NCBI RefSeq assembly: GCF_006715175.1
Contig: NZ_VFMQ01000001.1
Span: 3,348,001 to 3,412,000, forward strand
DNA length: 64,000 nucleotides
Reading direction: 5' to 3'
Source: Curtobacterium citreum
GTDB taxonomy: Bacteria > Actinomycetota > Actinomycetes > Actinomycetales > Microbacteriaceae
Below the pieces are notes generated by a model. It searched no databases, was not told where the DNA came from, and saw only the letters and a list, made by a program, of their open reading frames with translations. Position numbers and translations under genes: made by a program. This document shows, one piece after another, positions 16,190 through 25,048 of this stretch; positions within the stretch are counted from its first letter, which is position 1, and the number at the start of each line of letters is the position of its first letter.

Positions 16190-17107
16190 TCACCGGCCGC
16201 CGAGGCCGGAGGTGACGATGCCCTTGACGAGGTGCTTCTGCAGCAGGACCAGCAGCACGACCGTCGGCAGCATCGAGATCACCGACGCCGCCATCACCAG
16301 GTTCCACTCGGAACCCTGCTGGCCGAAGAACTGCTGGAGCCCGAGCGGGATGGTCCCGTGCGCCTCGACGTCGTTCACGACGACGAGCGGCCACAGGAAC
16401 GAGTTCCAGTAGGAGATGAACGAGAAGACGGCGAGCACCGCCATGGTCGGCCGCGCGAGCGGGAGCATCACCGAGAAGAACGTGCGGATCGGTCCCGCGC
16501 CGTCCACGCGCGCCGCGTCGTCGAGCTCCTGCGGCACGGTCAGGAAGAACTGCCGCACCAGGAACGCGCCGAGGGCCGTGAACGCCCACGGGATGATGAG
16601 CGCCTGGAAGGTGTCGACCCACCCGAACCCCTGCATCATCACGTACATCGGGATCACCAGGACGTCCTGCGGGATCATCAGCGTCGCCAGGAACAGCACG
16701 AACACCGTGTTCCGCCCGCGCCACCGCAGCCGCGAGAACGCGTAGCCGGACAGGACCGCGACCGTCACGTTGATCGCGGTGCCGGCGACCGCGACCAGGA
16801 TCCCGTTCAGGATGAACCGCGCGAACGGCAGGTACGTGAACGCCTGGACGTAGTTGTCCCACTCGAGCGAGCGCCCCCAGAGCGTCGGCGGCGTGGTGAA
16901 CACCTGGTCGGCGGGCTTCAGGCTCGTCGCGACCATGTACACGAGCGGCGAGACGAACAGCAGCGCGACGAGGCAGAGCAGCACGTACCCGACGGTGTGG
17001 CGGACCCGGCCGGGGCGCGGCGCCGACTTCGTGCGGGCGACGGCACGGGGGTTGACCGTCCGGTTCGACGTGGTCGCGCCGAGGCGCGAGCGGACCGCTT
17101 CACTCAT
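16190..17107 (-). CDS. Carbohydrate ABC transporter permease (MalG/UgpE type)
   Basis: 305 aa, six membrane helices, with the cytoplasmic coupling loop DDAARVDGAGPIRTFFSVMLPLARP (EAA motif) at about residues 205-230. The N-terminal 30 residues are basic and hydrophilic. ATG start at 17107 overlaps the end of the other permease by eight bases. With the partner permease and the upstream lipoprotein it forms a CUT1-type importer, most likely for fucosylated oligosaccharides because of the intracellular fucosidase next door. Confidence 0.93.
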   Translation of the reverse strand: MSEAVRSRLGATTSNRTVNPRAVARTKSAPRPGRVRHTVGYVLLCLVALLFVSPLVYMVATSLKPADQVFTTPPTLWGRSLEWDNYVQAFTYLPFARFILNGILVAVAGTAINVTVAVLSGYAFSRLRWRGRNTVFVLFLATLMIPQDVLVIPMYVMMQGFGWVDTFQALIIPWAFTALGAFLVRQFFLTVPQELDDAARVDGAGPIRTFFSVMLPLARPTMAVLAVFSFISYWNSFLWPLVVVNDVEAHGTIPLGLQQFFGQQGSEWNLVMAASVISMLPTVVLLVLLQKHLVKGIVTSGLGGR

Positions 17108-18071
17108 AGTGCACCCACCGCTTCTGTCCGAGGAACTGGACGGCCGTGATCCCGAGGATGATGACGAAGAGCACCCAGGCACCGGCGGAGGCGAGGCCGA
17201 GCTGCTGGTTCTGGAAGCCCGTGTTGTAGATGTACTGCACCAGGGTCTCCGTCGCGGTGCCCGGTCCGCCCTTGGTCAGGACGAAGGGCTGCGTGAAGAC
17301 CTGGAACGAGGTGATGAGCGTCATCATCGTCGCGAAGAACACCGACGGCGAGATGAGCGGGAACTTGATCGCCCAGAAGGTCTGCCACGCGTTCGCACCG
17401 TCGAGCTGCGACGCCTCGATCTGGTTCTCCGGGACCGCGTCGAGCGCCGCCGAGAAGATCAGCATGTTGTAGCCGAAGCCCTGCCAGACGCTCATCGCGA
17501 CGATCGCGAGCATCGCCCAGTGCTGGTCGGCCAGGAAGTTCGGCGCGTGCACGCCGATGGTCGACTGCAGCGTCGCGTCGATGGCGCCGTCGGGCTGGTA
17601 CAGCATCCGCCAGACGACGACGTTCGCGACGATCGGCGTGATGGTCGGGATGAAGAACAGGACGCGGAAGACGTGCCGGCCGGCGATCCGCGGCGTCAGC
17701 CAGGCGGCGAGTCCGAGGGAGACGACCAGGTTGAGCGGCACGTAGAGCACCACGAACAGCGTCGTGTTGAGCGCGACGGTGCGGAACACCGGGTCGCTGA
17801 ACAGGCGGACGTAGTTCTCGACGCCCGCGAACGTGCGTTCGCCGAGCATCGGCCAGTTCATGAAGCTGACGACGAGCGACGCCAGGATCGGGAACGCCGT
17901 GAAGACGACGAGCCCGATGGAGTGGGGTGCCGCGAACACGGCGCCCCACCACGAGCGGCGGCCCGTGACGCCCTCGGCGTCGCCGGTGGTCCGGCGCGGC
18001 GCGGCCGGGCCGGCCACCGCGGTCGCGACCGCGGGCACGGCCGCGGTGGGTGGGTCCTGGATGGTGGTCAT
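17100..18071 (-). CDS. Carbohydrate ABC transporter permease (MalF/UgpA type)
   Basis: 323 aa. An Ala/Pro/Thr-rich cytoplasmic N-terminus of about 40 residues leads to six membrane helices; the EAA coupling loop reads IEASQLDGANAWQTFWAIKFPLISP (about residues 225-250). CUT1 family, partner of the MalG-type permease. The 107-base gap from the binding-protein gene holds a hairpin (18120-18159) of the dispersed GGAGGC family, which may lower expression of the permeases relative to the binding protein. Confidence 0.93.
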   Translation of the reverse strand: MTTIQDPPTAAVPAVATAVAGPAAPRRTTGDAEGVTGRRSWWGAVFAAPHSIGLVVFTAFPILASLVVSFMNWPMLGERTFAGVENYVRLFSDPVFRTVALNTTLFVVLYVPLNLVVSLGLAAWLTPRIAGRHVFRVLFFIPTITPIVANVVVWRMLYQPDGAIDATLQSTIGVHAPNFLADQHWAMLAIVAMSVWQGFGYNMLIFSAALDAVPENQIEASQLDGANAWQTFWAIKFPLISPSVFFATMMTLITSFQVFTQPFVLTKGGPGTATETLVQYIYNTGFQNQQLGLASAGAWVLFVIILGITAVQFLGQKRWVHYE

Positions 18072-18119
18072 GCGACGACCTCCTCGTCGTTCACGCGGTC
18101 CTGGTGGCGGGATGGGGCG

Positions 18120-18159
18120 GACGGGAGGCACGCGGCGGGGTCGACCCGTGCCTCCAGTC
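18120..18159. repeat. GGAGGC-family hairpin inside the fucose importer operon
   Basis: Arms GACGGGAGGCACG (18120-18132) and 18147-18159 pair over 13 positions with one mismatch around a 14-base loop. Position between binding-protein and permease genes is like the REP element between malE and malF, where it protects the upstream mRNA and reduces downstream reading. Confidence 0.7.
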
Positions 18160-18178
18160 AGTCAGGTGGTGGGCTCGC

Positions 18179-19414
18179 TCACTGCGAGCCGAGCTGGCCC
18201 GAGATGGAGGACATGGTGTCCTTCCCGGAGGCCTGTCCGTTGACCGCCTGCAGGGCGTACTGCGTGAAGAGCTGCGAGAGCTGGTCGCTCTGCTTGTTGC
18301 CGAGCAGCGGCGACGACTTCGCCAGCGCGGCCTTGAGCGCCTCCTCGGCGCCCTCGATGCCGGCGCTGGAGTACCACGACGCCTGGGCGGCGGTGCGTCC
18401 CGGGAAGGCGCGGCCCTCCTCGGCGAGCGAGGTCAGGACCTTCTCGCTCGTCATCGTCTGGACGGCCTTGAACGCCTGCTCCGGGTACTTGCACTGCTTC
18501 GAGATGCCGAAGCCCGAGCCGGCCGCGAAGGTCGACGGGCCGGAGGTACCGCTCGGCAGCGTCGTGACGCCCAGGTCGAACTGCACCTTGGCCTTCTGGC
18601 TGATGAGCGACCACGGACCGTCGGTGTACATGGCGACCTTGCCGGCGGCGAAGTCGTTGCTCGACTGGGACGAGTCGGACGACGCCTGCGTGGCGTAGCC
18701 CTTCTGCACCAGGCTGCCGAGCCAGTCCAGGCCCTCGGCGAACTTCGCGTCCGTGGCGTCGATCTTCCCGCCCTCGGTGATCACCCGACCGCCGTTGTAG
18801 CCGTAGATCATCGACTCGAGGTTCAGGTCGCTGACGGTGGAGCCGAACTCGGTGATGCCCTTCGCCTTGAGCGCGGCGCCGGCGGCCTCGAACTGGTCGA
18901 CGGTCCAGCCGGGCTTCGGCTCGTCGACGCCGGCCTGCTTGAACAGGTCCCGGTTGTAGAACATCATGATGGGCCCGGTGTCGTACGGCAGCCCGTAGAG
19001 CTTGCCGTCCACCTTCATGCCGTCGAGCGCGGTGCTGTCGAACGCGGACAGGTCGAGCCCGTCCTTCTTCGCCAGCTCGTCGAGCGGCAGGAGCGACGAG
19101 GTGTAGTTCGCCGCGCGCAGGGACTGCATGCTCACGACGCACTGGGCGCTGCCGCCGCTGAGCTGCGTGCTGAGCTTCGTGAAGTAGTTCTCGAACGGCG
19201 CGCCCTGGATCGTCAGGGTGATCCCGTCGTCGCTCTTGACGGTGTCGGCGACCTTCTGCCAGGCGGCCTGGTCCTCCTTCCCGGCGATCCACATGGACCA
19301 GGTCAGGGAGTCCTCGGTCTGGCCGCCGCCGGCGCTGCTGCCGGAGGAACAGCCGGTCAGCACGAGGGTCACGGCAGCTGCTGCCGCGAGCCCCGCGATG
19401 GAACGTCGTTGCAT
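18179..19414 (-). CDS. Extracellular sugar-binding lipoprotein of the fucose importer
   Basis: 411-aa family 1 solute-binding protein. Lipoprotein signal MQRRSIAGLAAAAAVTLVL with lipobox LTGC, a Ser/Gly linker, then the two-lobed fold seen in SLTWSMWIAGKEDQ, VDGKLYGLPYDTGPIMMFYNRDLF and YTDGPWSLI. ATG at 19414 is preferred over the in-frame GTG at 19426 because GTGGAGAC is positioned as its ribosome-binding site. It lies 75 bases after the dehydratase gene on the same strand and ahead of both permeases. Confidence 0.92.
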   Translation of the reverse strand: MQRRSIAGLAAAAAVTLVLTGCSSGSSAGGGQTEDSLTWSMWIAGKEDQAAWQKVADTVKSDDGITLTIQGAPFENYFTKLSTQLSGGSAQCVVSMQSLRAANYTSSLLPLDELAKKDGLDLSAFDSTALDGMKVDGKLYGLPYDTGPIMMFYNRDLFKQAGVDEPKPGWTVDQFEAAGAALKAKGITEFGSTVSDLNLESMIYGYNGGRVITEGGKIDATDAKFAEGLDWLGSLVQKGYATQASSDSSQSSNDFAAGKVAMYTDGPWSLISQKAKVQFDLGVTTLPSGTSGPSTFAAGSGFGISKQCKYPEQAFKAVQTMTSEKVLTSLAEEGRAFPGRTAAQASWYSSAGIEGAEEALKAALAKSSPLLGNKQSDQLSQLFTQYALQAVNGQASGKDTMSSISGQLGSQ

Positions 19415-19489
19415 CGGTGTCTCCACTTCGTCGTGGTGGTGCTGGGGTGTGTCGGGGTTGGTCTGGCGAGTCGGTCTGACGTGTCCGGC

Positions 19490-20830
19490 TCAGGCGACGC
19501 GGATCGTGTCGCGGACCGGGTCGGCGGCCGAGGCCGCCGCCCAGACCGGGCCGTCGGGGTAGGTGTGGGCGTCGAGGGAGTCGGAGAGCATCTCGGTGCC
19601 GGCGCCCGGGGCGGTCGGGGGCCAGTAGCGGCCGCCGCGGACGTCGACCGGGGTCACGAAGTGCTCGTGCAGGTGGTCGACGAACTCGATGCAGCGGTCC
19701 TCGAGCGCCCCGGAGAGCGCGACCGCGTCGAACATCGACAGGTGCTGCACCGCCTCGCACAGCCCGACGCCGCCCGCGTGGGGGCAGACCCGGACGCCGT
19801 GCTTGGCGGCGAGGAGCAGGATCGCGACGTTCTCGTTGACGCCGGCGACCCGGGTGGCGTCGATCTGCAGCACCCGCATCGCGTCCGCCTGGATGAGCTG
19901 CTTCGCGATCACGCGGTTCGCCATGTGCTCCCCGGTCGCCACCGGCACCGGGGCGATGCGGCGGGCGATCTCGGCGTGCCCGAGGACGTCGTCCGGACTC
20001 GTCGGTTCCTCGACCCAGGCGATGTCGAACTCCCGCAGCCGGTCGATCCACTCGACCGCCTCGTCGACGTCCCACCGCTGGTTCGCGTCGATCGCGATCC
20101 GGACGTCCGGGCCGACGACCTGCCGGGCGATGCGGAGACGTCGGACGTCCTCGTCGACGCTGCCGCCGACCTTGAGCTTGATCTGGGTGAAGCCGTCGGC
20201 CACCGCCTCGCGGCACAGGCGGGCGAGCTTGTCGTCGTCGTAGCCGAGCCAGCCGGGCGTGGTCGTGTACGCCGGGTAGCCGGACTGCTCGAGCCGGCGT
20301 CGGCGTTCCGCACGGAGGGGCTCGGCGGCGCGGAAGAGCTCGAGGGCCTCGGCCGGGGTGATCGCGTCGGTCAGGTACCGGAAGTCGACCAGGTCGACCA
20401 GGTCCTCCGGCGACATCGATGCCAGGAGCGCCCACAGGGGCAGTCCGGCGCGCTTGGCCTTCAGGTCCCACAGCGCGTTCACCACCGCGCCGATGGCCAT
20501 GTGCATCACGCCCTTCTCCGGGCCGAGCCACCGCAGCTGCGAGTCGTGCACCATGCTCCGCCACGTGCCGCCCATGTCGGCGAGCAGTGCCTCGGCGTCG
20601 CGGCCGACGACGTGCCCGCGGAGCGCGGCGATCGCGGCCTCCTGCACCTCGTTGCCCCGGCCGATCGTGAACACGAACGCCGAACCGGTCAGGCCGTCGA
20701 GGGCGTCCGTGGTGACCTCCACGTACGCCGCGGAGTAGTCGGGGTCGGGGTTCATCGCGTCCGACCCGTCGTGCTCCCGCGAGGTCGGGAACCGGATGTC
20801 CCGGACCCGCAGACCGGTGATGCGGCTCAT
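19490..20830 (-). CDS. L-fuconate dehydratase, enolase superfamily
   Basis: 446 aa. The long N-terminal capping domain with the [21 protein letters not shown] signature is typical of L-fuconate dehydratase. The barrel carries the acid/base Lys in QIKLKVGG, metal ligands in [20 protein letters not shown] and ATGEHMANR, and the His of CPHAGGVG. It dehydrates L-fuconate to 2-keto-3-deoxy-L-fuconate. It is the first gene of the minus-strand operon that continues through the importer, fucosidase, mutarotase and aldo/keto reductase. Confidence 0.93.
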   Translation of the reverse strand: MSRITGLRVRDIRFPTSREHDGSDAMNPDPDYSAAYVEVTTDALDGLTGSAFVFTIGRGNEVQEAAIAALRGHVVGRDAEALLADMGGTWRSMVHDSQLRWLGPEKGVMHMAIGAVVNALWDLKAKRAGLPLWALLASMSPEDLVDLVDFRYLTDAITPAEALELFRAAEPLRAERRRRLEQSGYPAYTTTPGWLGYDDDKLARLCREAVADGFTQIKLKVGGSVDEDVRRLRIARQVVGPDVRIAIDANQRWDVDEAVEWIDRLREFDIAWVEEPTSPDDVLGHAEIARRIAPVPVATGEHMANRVIAKQLIQADAMRVLQIDATRVAGVNENVAILLLAAKHGVRVCPHAGGVGLCEAVQHLSMFDAVALSGALEDRCIEFVDHLHEHFVTPVDVRGGRYWPPTAPGAGTEMLSDSLDAHTYPDGPVWAAASAADPVRDTIRVA

Positions 20831-20872
20831 CGTTGCTCCTGCCCGTCCGGTCGCCGTCGACCGAACGAGGAC

Positions 20873-20901
20873 ATCGAAACATCGGATGTATCGGCTGTCA
20901 A
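20873..20901 (-). promoter_or_regulatory. Promoter and operator of the fucose dehydratase-importer operon
   Basis: On the minus strand a perfect TTGACA -35 (20896-20901) is followed after 17 bases by TTCGAT (20873-20878) as a weak -10. The palindrome ACAT-CGG-ATGT (20879-20889) fills the 3' part of the spacer, where a repressor would exclude RNA polymerase. The same box is found at 9647 and, nearly, at 8649. Confidence 0.68.
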
Positions 20902-20962
20902 GAGCCGATCGGCCCGCGTTCTGCGGTCAGGAGCGGCGGAGTCGTCCTACCGGTGACACGGA

Positions 20963-20994
20963 GAACGCCCCGTGGCGGCTGCCACGGGGCGTTC
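20963..20994. terminator. Hairpin terminator downstream of the MFS gene
   Basis: GAACGCCCCGTGGC (20963-20976) pairs perfectly with 20981-20994 over 14 bp around a GGCT loop. It lies 47 bases after the end of the minus-strand MFS gene. Confidence 0.75.
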
Positions 20995-21040
20995 TGCGGA
21001 CTGCGTCACCCCGGCGGGCACACACCCGCTCGCGGTCGGG

Positions 21041-23032
21041 TCAGGCGCGGACCGCCGCCGTCGCGGGGAGGTCCTCCGCCGCACCGGCCCGGTCGGCCTG
21101 CTCCTGCAGCGCCGAGCTCTTCCGGAGCGGGGGTGCCTTGAAGAACCAGCTCAGGACGAACGCGAGCAGGATCACCGCGAAGCCGACCCAGTAGACGGTG
21201 ACCGCCGAGGCGTTGAAGCCCGTCATGAAGGGCTTCGTCAGCGCGGGGTCCGCCCCGTTCAGGAACGAGGTGTCGCTCGTCTCCGCGGTGGCATTCCCGC
21301 CCTTGCCGGACCCGGACGAGATCGCGTCCGAGAGCTTCGGCGCGAGCTGGTCGACCCAGTAGGTGCGCTGCGCGGTGTCCGACCAGTCGACCACCAGGCG
21401 GTCACCCTGCACGGACGCGTGCGCCTGGTCGGCCGCGGCCGCGAGCGCCTGCTGCTGCACGGCCTCCGGGGCACCGGCGGTCGCCGCGGTCACCTTCGCC
21501 GTGGCCTGGTCGAGCCCGGACTGCACCTGCTGCTCGAGCGGGGTGACGATCGGTGTCCACAGCTGGTCCATCACGCCACGGTTGACCTTCGCGCTCGCGA
21601 CGGTCGGGTTCAGGGCCGCGTCGAGCGCGCCGGTCAGGTTCGCCTTGTCGGCGGTCGCCGCGGTGATGTTCGTCGGCATGAGCGAGAACAGCACGCTGAG
21701 GAGCACCGCGGTGCCGAGCGTCCCGCCGATCTGCCGGAAGAAGGTCGCCGACGACGTCGCCACGCCCATGTCGCGCGGCTGGACCGAGTTCTGCGACGCC
21801 AGGGTGATGCTCTGCATGAGCTGGCCGAGGCCGAGGCCGATGAGGAACATGCCGATCATCAGGAACCAGAGCGGCTTGTCGATCGTCATGAACGTCAGCA
21901 CGACGTAACCGGCGGACACCAGCGCGGTCCCGATCACCGGGAACACCCGGTAGCGGCCGGTGCGCGCCACGATCTGGCCCGAGGCGATCGACGCGATCAT
22001 CAGGCCGCCGATCATCGGCAGGGTCGCGAAGCCGGACTCCGTCGGGGTGAGCCCCGTGACGATCTGCAGGTACAGCGGGATGGTCAGCATGGCGCCGAAC
22101 ATCGCGAAGCCGACCAGGAACCCGAGGACCGTGGCCATCGAGAACGTCCCCGAGCGGAACAGCTTGAGCGGGATGATCGCGTCGTCGCGCATGAGCGTCT
22201 CGGCGACCAGGAACGCCACGATCCCGAGCCCGCCGACGACGTAGCAGGCGATGGAGCCAGCGGAGGCCCATCCCCAGGTGCGGCCCTGCTCGGCGACGAG
22301 CAGCAGCGGCACGAGCGCCACGATCACTGCGGTCGCGCCCCACCAGTCGATGCGCGGCTTCCGCGCGGCGTCGCCGAACTTCGGCAGGTGCAGGAACGCG
22401 ATCACCATGAGGAGCGCGCCGATGCCGATCGGGACGTTGACCAGGAACACCCACCGCCACCCGGTGACCCCGAGGATCGAGGACGCACCGGCGAACAGCC
22501 CACCGATGAGCGGACCGATGACCGACGAGATGCCGAACACCGCGAGGAAGTAGCCCTGGTACTTCGCACGCTCACGGGGCGCGAGGATGTCGCCCATGAT
22601 CGCGAGCGGCAGCGACATGAGCGCGCCCGCACCGATGCCCTGGAACGCCCGGAAGGCGGCGAGCATGACCATCGAGGTCGAGAAGGTCGAGAGCAGCGAA
22701 CCGAGCACGAAGACGCTGATGCCGAAGATGTAGAGCGGTCGGCGGCCGAAGACATCGGAGAGCTTGCCGTAGATCGGCGTCGTGATCGTCGACGCGATGA
22801 GGTACGCCGTCGTGACCCACGCCTGCTGGTCGAGCCCGTGCAGGTCGTCGCCGATCGTGCGGATCGCGGTGCCGACGATCGTCTGGTCGAGCGAGGACAG
22901 GAACATGCCCGCCATCAGCCCGTAGATGACGAGCAGGATCTGGCGGTGGGTCATGATCGGCTTCGCGAGTGCGGGAGCCGTGGCCTCCGGTCGGCCGCGC
23001 TGCACCTCGACAGGTGCGGTGGCAGTGGACAT
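21041..23032 (-). CDS. MFS drug-efflux transporter, DHA2 (EmrB/QacA) family
   Basis: 663 aa with 14 predicted membrane helices. Motif A appears as GKLSDVFGRRPLY, motif C-like Gly/Pro residues in SSVIGPLIGGLF, and the family's FLSSLDQTIVGTA in helix 1 with the conserved Asp. A soluble segment of about 150 residues rich in Ala, Gln and Thr precedes the last helix, as in several actinobacterial members. Likely proton-driven export of hydrophobic compounds. ATG at 23032; a TTGCA palindrome 22 bases upstream suggests TetR control. No regulator gene is adjacent. Confidence 0.92.
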   Translation of the reverse strand: MSTATAPVEVQRGRPEATAPALAKPIMTHRQILLVIYGLMAGMFLSSLDQTIVGTAIRTIGDDLHGLDQQAWVTTAYLIASTITTPIYGKLSDVFGRRPLYIFGISVFVLGSLLSTFSTSMVMLAAFRAFQGIGAGALMSLPLAIMGDILAPRERAKYQGYFLAVFGISSVIGPLIGGLFAGASSILGVTGWRWVFLVNVPIGIGALLMVIAFLHLPKFGDAARKPRIDWWGATAVIVALVPLLLVAEQGRTWGWASAGSIACYVVGGLGIVAFLVAETLMRDDAIIPLKLFRSGTFSMATVLGFLVGFAMFGAMLTIPLYLQIVTGLTPTESGFATLPMIGGLMIASIASGQIVARTGRYRVFPVIGTALVSAGYVVLTFMTIDKPLWFLMIGMFLIGLGLGQLMQSITLASQNSVQPRDMGVATSSATFFRQIGGTLGTAVLLSVLFSLMPTNITAATADKANLTGALDAALNPTVASAKVNRGVMDQLWTPIVTPLEQQVQSGLDQATAKVTAATAGAPEAVQQQALAAAADQAHASVQGDRLVVDWSDTAQRTYWVDQLAPKLSDAISSGSGKGGNATAETSDTSFLNGADPALTKPFMTGFNASAVTVYWVGFAVILLAFVLSWFFKAPPLRKSSALQEQADRAGAAEDLPATAAVRA

Positions 23033-23053
23033 CGATCCTCCTGGGACTCTATC

Positions 23054-23068
23054 TTGCAGACCGTGCAA
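23054..23068. promoter_or_regulatory. Palindromic operator candidate before the MFS gene
   Basis: TTGCA-N5-TGCAA, a perfect dyad of the kind bound by TetR-family repressors, between the MFS start codon and the divergent hypothetical gene. On the minus strand its TTGCAC could also serve as a -35. Confidence 0.5.
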
Positions 23069-23181
23069 CTTTACACCCGTGGCACCTTTGCCACCAGCGC
23101 AAGGTTGCCCTGTCTGCACGCATCTTCAGGCGCGCGTCGAGTGCGCAGCGCGTCCAGGGTGCGCGGCGTACCGTCCCCGCC

Positions 23182-23637
23182 ATGACCGACGCGAACGAAC
23201 ACCCCCGCCCGGAGGACGACGCCGCACGGCTCGGACTCGTCGTCGTCGGCGAGGCCGCCGCCCTGCACGCCGGGGACGACGGCGCACTCGACGCCAGCGA
23301 GGAGAACATCCGCGAGACCGTCGACAGCATGGTCGACGAACCCCTCACGGACCGGCAGGAGCAGGTCGTCGAGCGCCTGGCCTCGGCCGGCGGCACCCTG
23401 ACGGCCGGCCTGAGCGGCGCGCTCGCGGCGAAGACCGGCAGCAGCGTCGACGACGTGCTCGAGGGCGCGGCCCGGAGCGTCGTCTGGCAGCAGCGCCTCG
23501 CCGCCGAGCGAGACGCCGCGGCCACGAGCGCGCCGCGGCCGACGGAGGCGGACCCGGGGACGGACACCGATGCCGGCGAGCGCGAGGACGCCGGGCACCC
23601 GCAGCGACGCGACGACGACCCCCGCGACGACGGCTGA
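23182..23637 (+). CDS. Hypothetical acidic protein
   Basis: 151 aa, no family recognised. Residues 1-110 look helical and globular (AARLGLVVVGEAAALHAGDDG, DSMVDEPLTDRQEQVVERLAS, TGSSVDDVLEGAARSVVW), followed by a 40-residue Asp/Arg/Thr-rich disordered tail. No signal peptide or membrane segment. A TACCGT hexamer (23168-23173) eight bases before the ATG suggests a leaderless mRNA. It is divergent from the MFS gene and is followed by a strong hairpin, so it is a single-gene unit. Confidence 0.65.
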   Translation: MTDANEHPRPEDDAARLGLVVVGEAAALHAGDDGALDASEENIRETVDSMVDEPLTDRQEQVVERLASAGGTLTAGLSGALAAKTGSSVDDVLEGAARSVVWQQRLAAERDAAATSAPRPTEADPGTDTDAGEREDAGHPQRRDDDPRDDG

Positions 23638-23653
23638 CCAGCCCGAGCACACG

Positions 23654-23692
23654 AGGAGGCGCGGTGCGGGACGAACCCGCACCGCGCCTCCT
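23654..23692. terminator. Bidirectional hairpin terminator (GGAGGC family)
   Basis: 17-bp perfect stem, 23654-23670 with 23676-23692, ACGAA loop. It separates the converging hypothetical gene and nadE. Confidence 0.8.
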
Positions 23693-23744
23693 GTCCGTGG
23701 CCGCGGTGGTGACTCGGCGCCCTGGTGACCAGGCGCCCTGGTGA

Positions 23745-24572
23745 CTAGGAGCCCTGGCGCCACCACGCGTCGAAGGGCGTCGCCGGGACCTGGCGCTTGT
23801 GCTCGGTCGCGCGGTAGCGCGCCTCGATCGCCTCGGCGACCTCGTCCGGGACGTCGTGGCCCTGCAGGTACGCGTCGATCTCGGCGTAGGTCAGGCCGAG
23901 GTTCGCCTCGTCCGTCTGGCCGGGCAGGTCGTCGAGCAGGTCCGCCGTCGGCGCCTTCTCGTAGAGTCGGGCCGGCGCCCCGAGGTGCTCGAGCAGCTGC
24001 CGCCCCTGGGTCTTGGTCAGGCCCGTCAGCGGGGTGAGGTCCACGCCGCCGTCGCCGTACTTCGTGAAGAAGCCCGTGACCGCCTCGGCTGCATGGTCCG
24101 TGCCCACGACGAGGAGCCCGCGCTGCCCGGCGACCGCGTACTGCGCGACCATCCGCATGCGGGCCTTGACGTTGCCCTTGACGAAGTCGCTCAGCTCGAC
24201 GCCGGCGGCCGTGGTGTCCTGCACCACCCCGTCGACCCCGTGCTCGATGTTCACGACGATGCCCGGGTCCGCCGCGATGAAGCGGAGGGCGAGCTGCGCG
24301 TCGTCCTCGTCGGCCTGCACGCGGTACGGCATGCGGACCGTGACGAACTCGGCCGGGTGCCCGTCGGCGCGCAGGCCCTCGACCGCGAGCTGCGTCAGCC
24401 GCCCGGCGAGCGTGGAGTCCTGGCCGCCGCTGACGGCGAGGACGAAGCCCTTCGCACCCGTGGTGGTCAGGTAGTCCCGGAGGAACCCGACGCGTCGGGC
24501 GATCTCCTGCTCCGGGTCGATGGTCGGCTGGACGTCGAGGTCCGCGGCGATGGCGGCTTGGAGTTCACGCAC
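23745..24572 (-). CDS. nadE: Ammonia-dependent NAD+ synthetase
   Basis: 275 aa, the length of the single-domain NadE that uses ammonia. The PP-loop [12 protein letters not shown] (about residues 46-57) is clear, as are the [14 protein letters not shown] strand, the NAD-site [28 protein letters not shown] and the closing [10 protein letters not shown]. It adenylates and amidates nicotinate adenine dinucleotide. GTG start at 24572. No glutaminase domain, so ammonia must be supplied directly or by a partner. Monocistronic. Confidence 0.95.
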   Translation of the reverse strand: MRELQAAIAADLDVQPTIDPEQEIARRVGFLRDYLTTTGAKGFVLAVSGGQDSTLAGRLTQLAVEGLRADGHPAEFVTVRMPYRVQADEDDAQLALRFIAADPGIVVNIEHGVDGVVQDTTAAGVELSDFVKGNVKARMRMVAQYAVAGQRGLLVVGTDHAAEAVTGFFTKYGDGGVDLTPLTGLTKTQGRQLLEHLGAPARLYEKAPTADLLDDLPGQTDEANLGLTYAEIDAYLQGHDVPDEVAEAIEARYRATEHKRQVPATPFDAWWRQGS

Positions 24573-24611
24573 CGCTCCAGTATCACGCGCCGGGCCGCGG
24601 ACGGCACGGAT

Positions 24612-24779
24612 TCACCGCGAGGTCGCGGCTCCTTCCGGGCGGATGGTGTTGTCGTGGTCCGTCCCGATCGCGCAGGTGCAGACCACGCGCAACGTCTCGT
24701 CGCCGCGGGTCAGGCGGAAACGTTCGACGTGGGGCGGGCCGACGTGCCGGTCCAGGGGGTGGGTGTCGTGGTCGTGCAC
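24612..24779 (-). CDS. Small hypothetical protein
   Basis: 55 aa from a GTG preceded by GAGGA five bases upstream. Charged N-terminus HDHDTHPLDRHV, then FRLTRGDETLRVVCTCAIG and DHDNTIRPEG. It contains one CxC pair. No family recognised; the good ribosome-binding site and balanced composition are the only support. Upstream of nadE on the same strand, 39 bases apart, so it may share its transcript. Confidence 0.4.
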   Translation of the reverse strand: MHDHDTHPLDRHVGPPHVERFRLTRGDETLRVVCTCAIGTDHDNTIRPEGAATSR

Positions 24780-24934
24780 TCGGGTCCTCGCTCTCCGGCG
24801 GCCACGGGTCGCCCCGTGCCCGCCGCTGATCCGCGCTCCACCGGTGATGTGGAGGCACCTCCGCCGGGCACGCGGAGACATGAGCAATCTACAAGGCTAC
24901 GCGCGGAACAGCCAGCGAGAGCCACGGACCGCAC

Positions 24935-24980
24935 TGACGGACGGGAGGCACGGTGCCAGCTGGCACCGTGCCTCCCGTCC
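24935..24980. terminator. Long GGAGGC-family hairpin
   Basis: A 21-bp perfect stem, 24935-24955 with 24960-24980, closing on an AGCT tetraloop. It lies between two minus-strand small genes and would terminate the 25049-25323 unit. Longest example of the family in the window. Confidence 0.8.
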
Positions 24981-25048
24981 GTTGGGTGGGCGCGTCGCGC
25001 TGCCGGGCCCCGTGGGCGCGTTGCGTCGCGTCGTCGGTCGCGCGCGGG

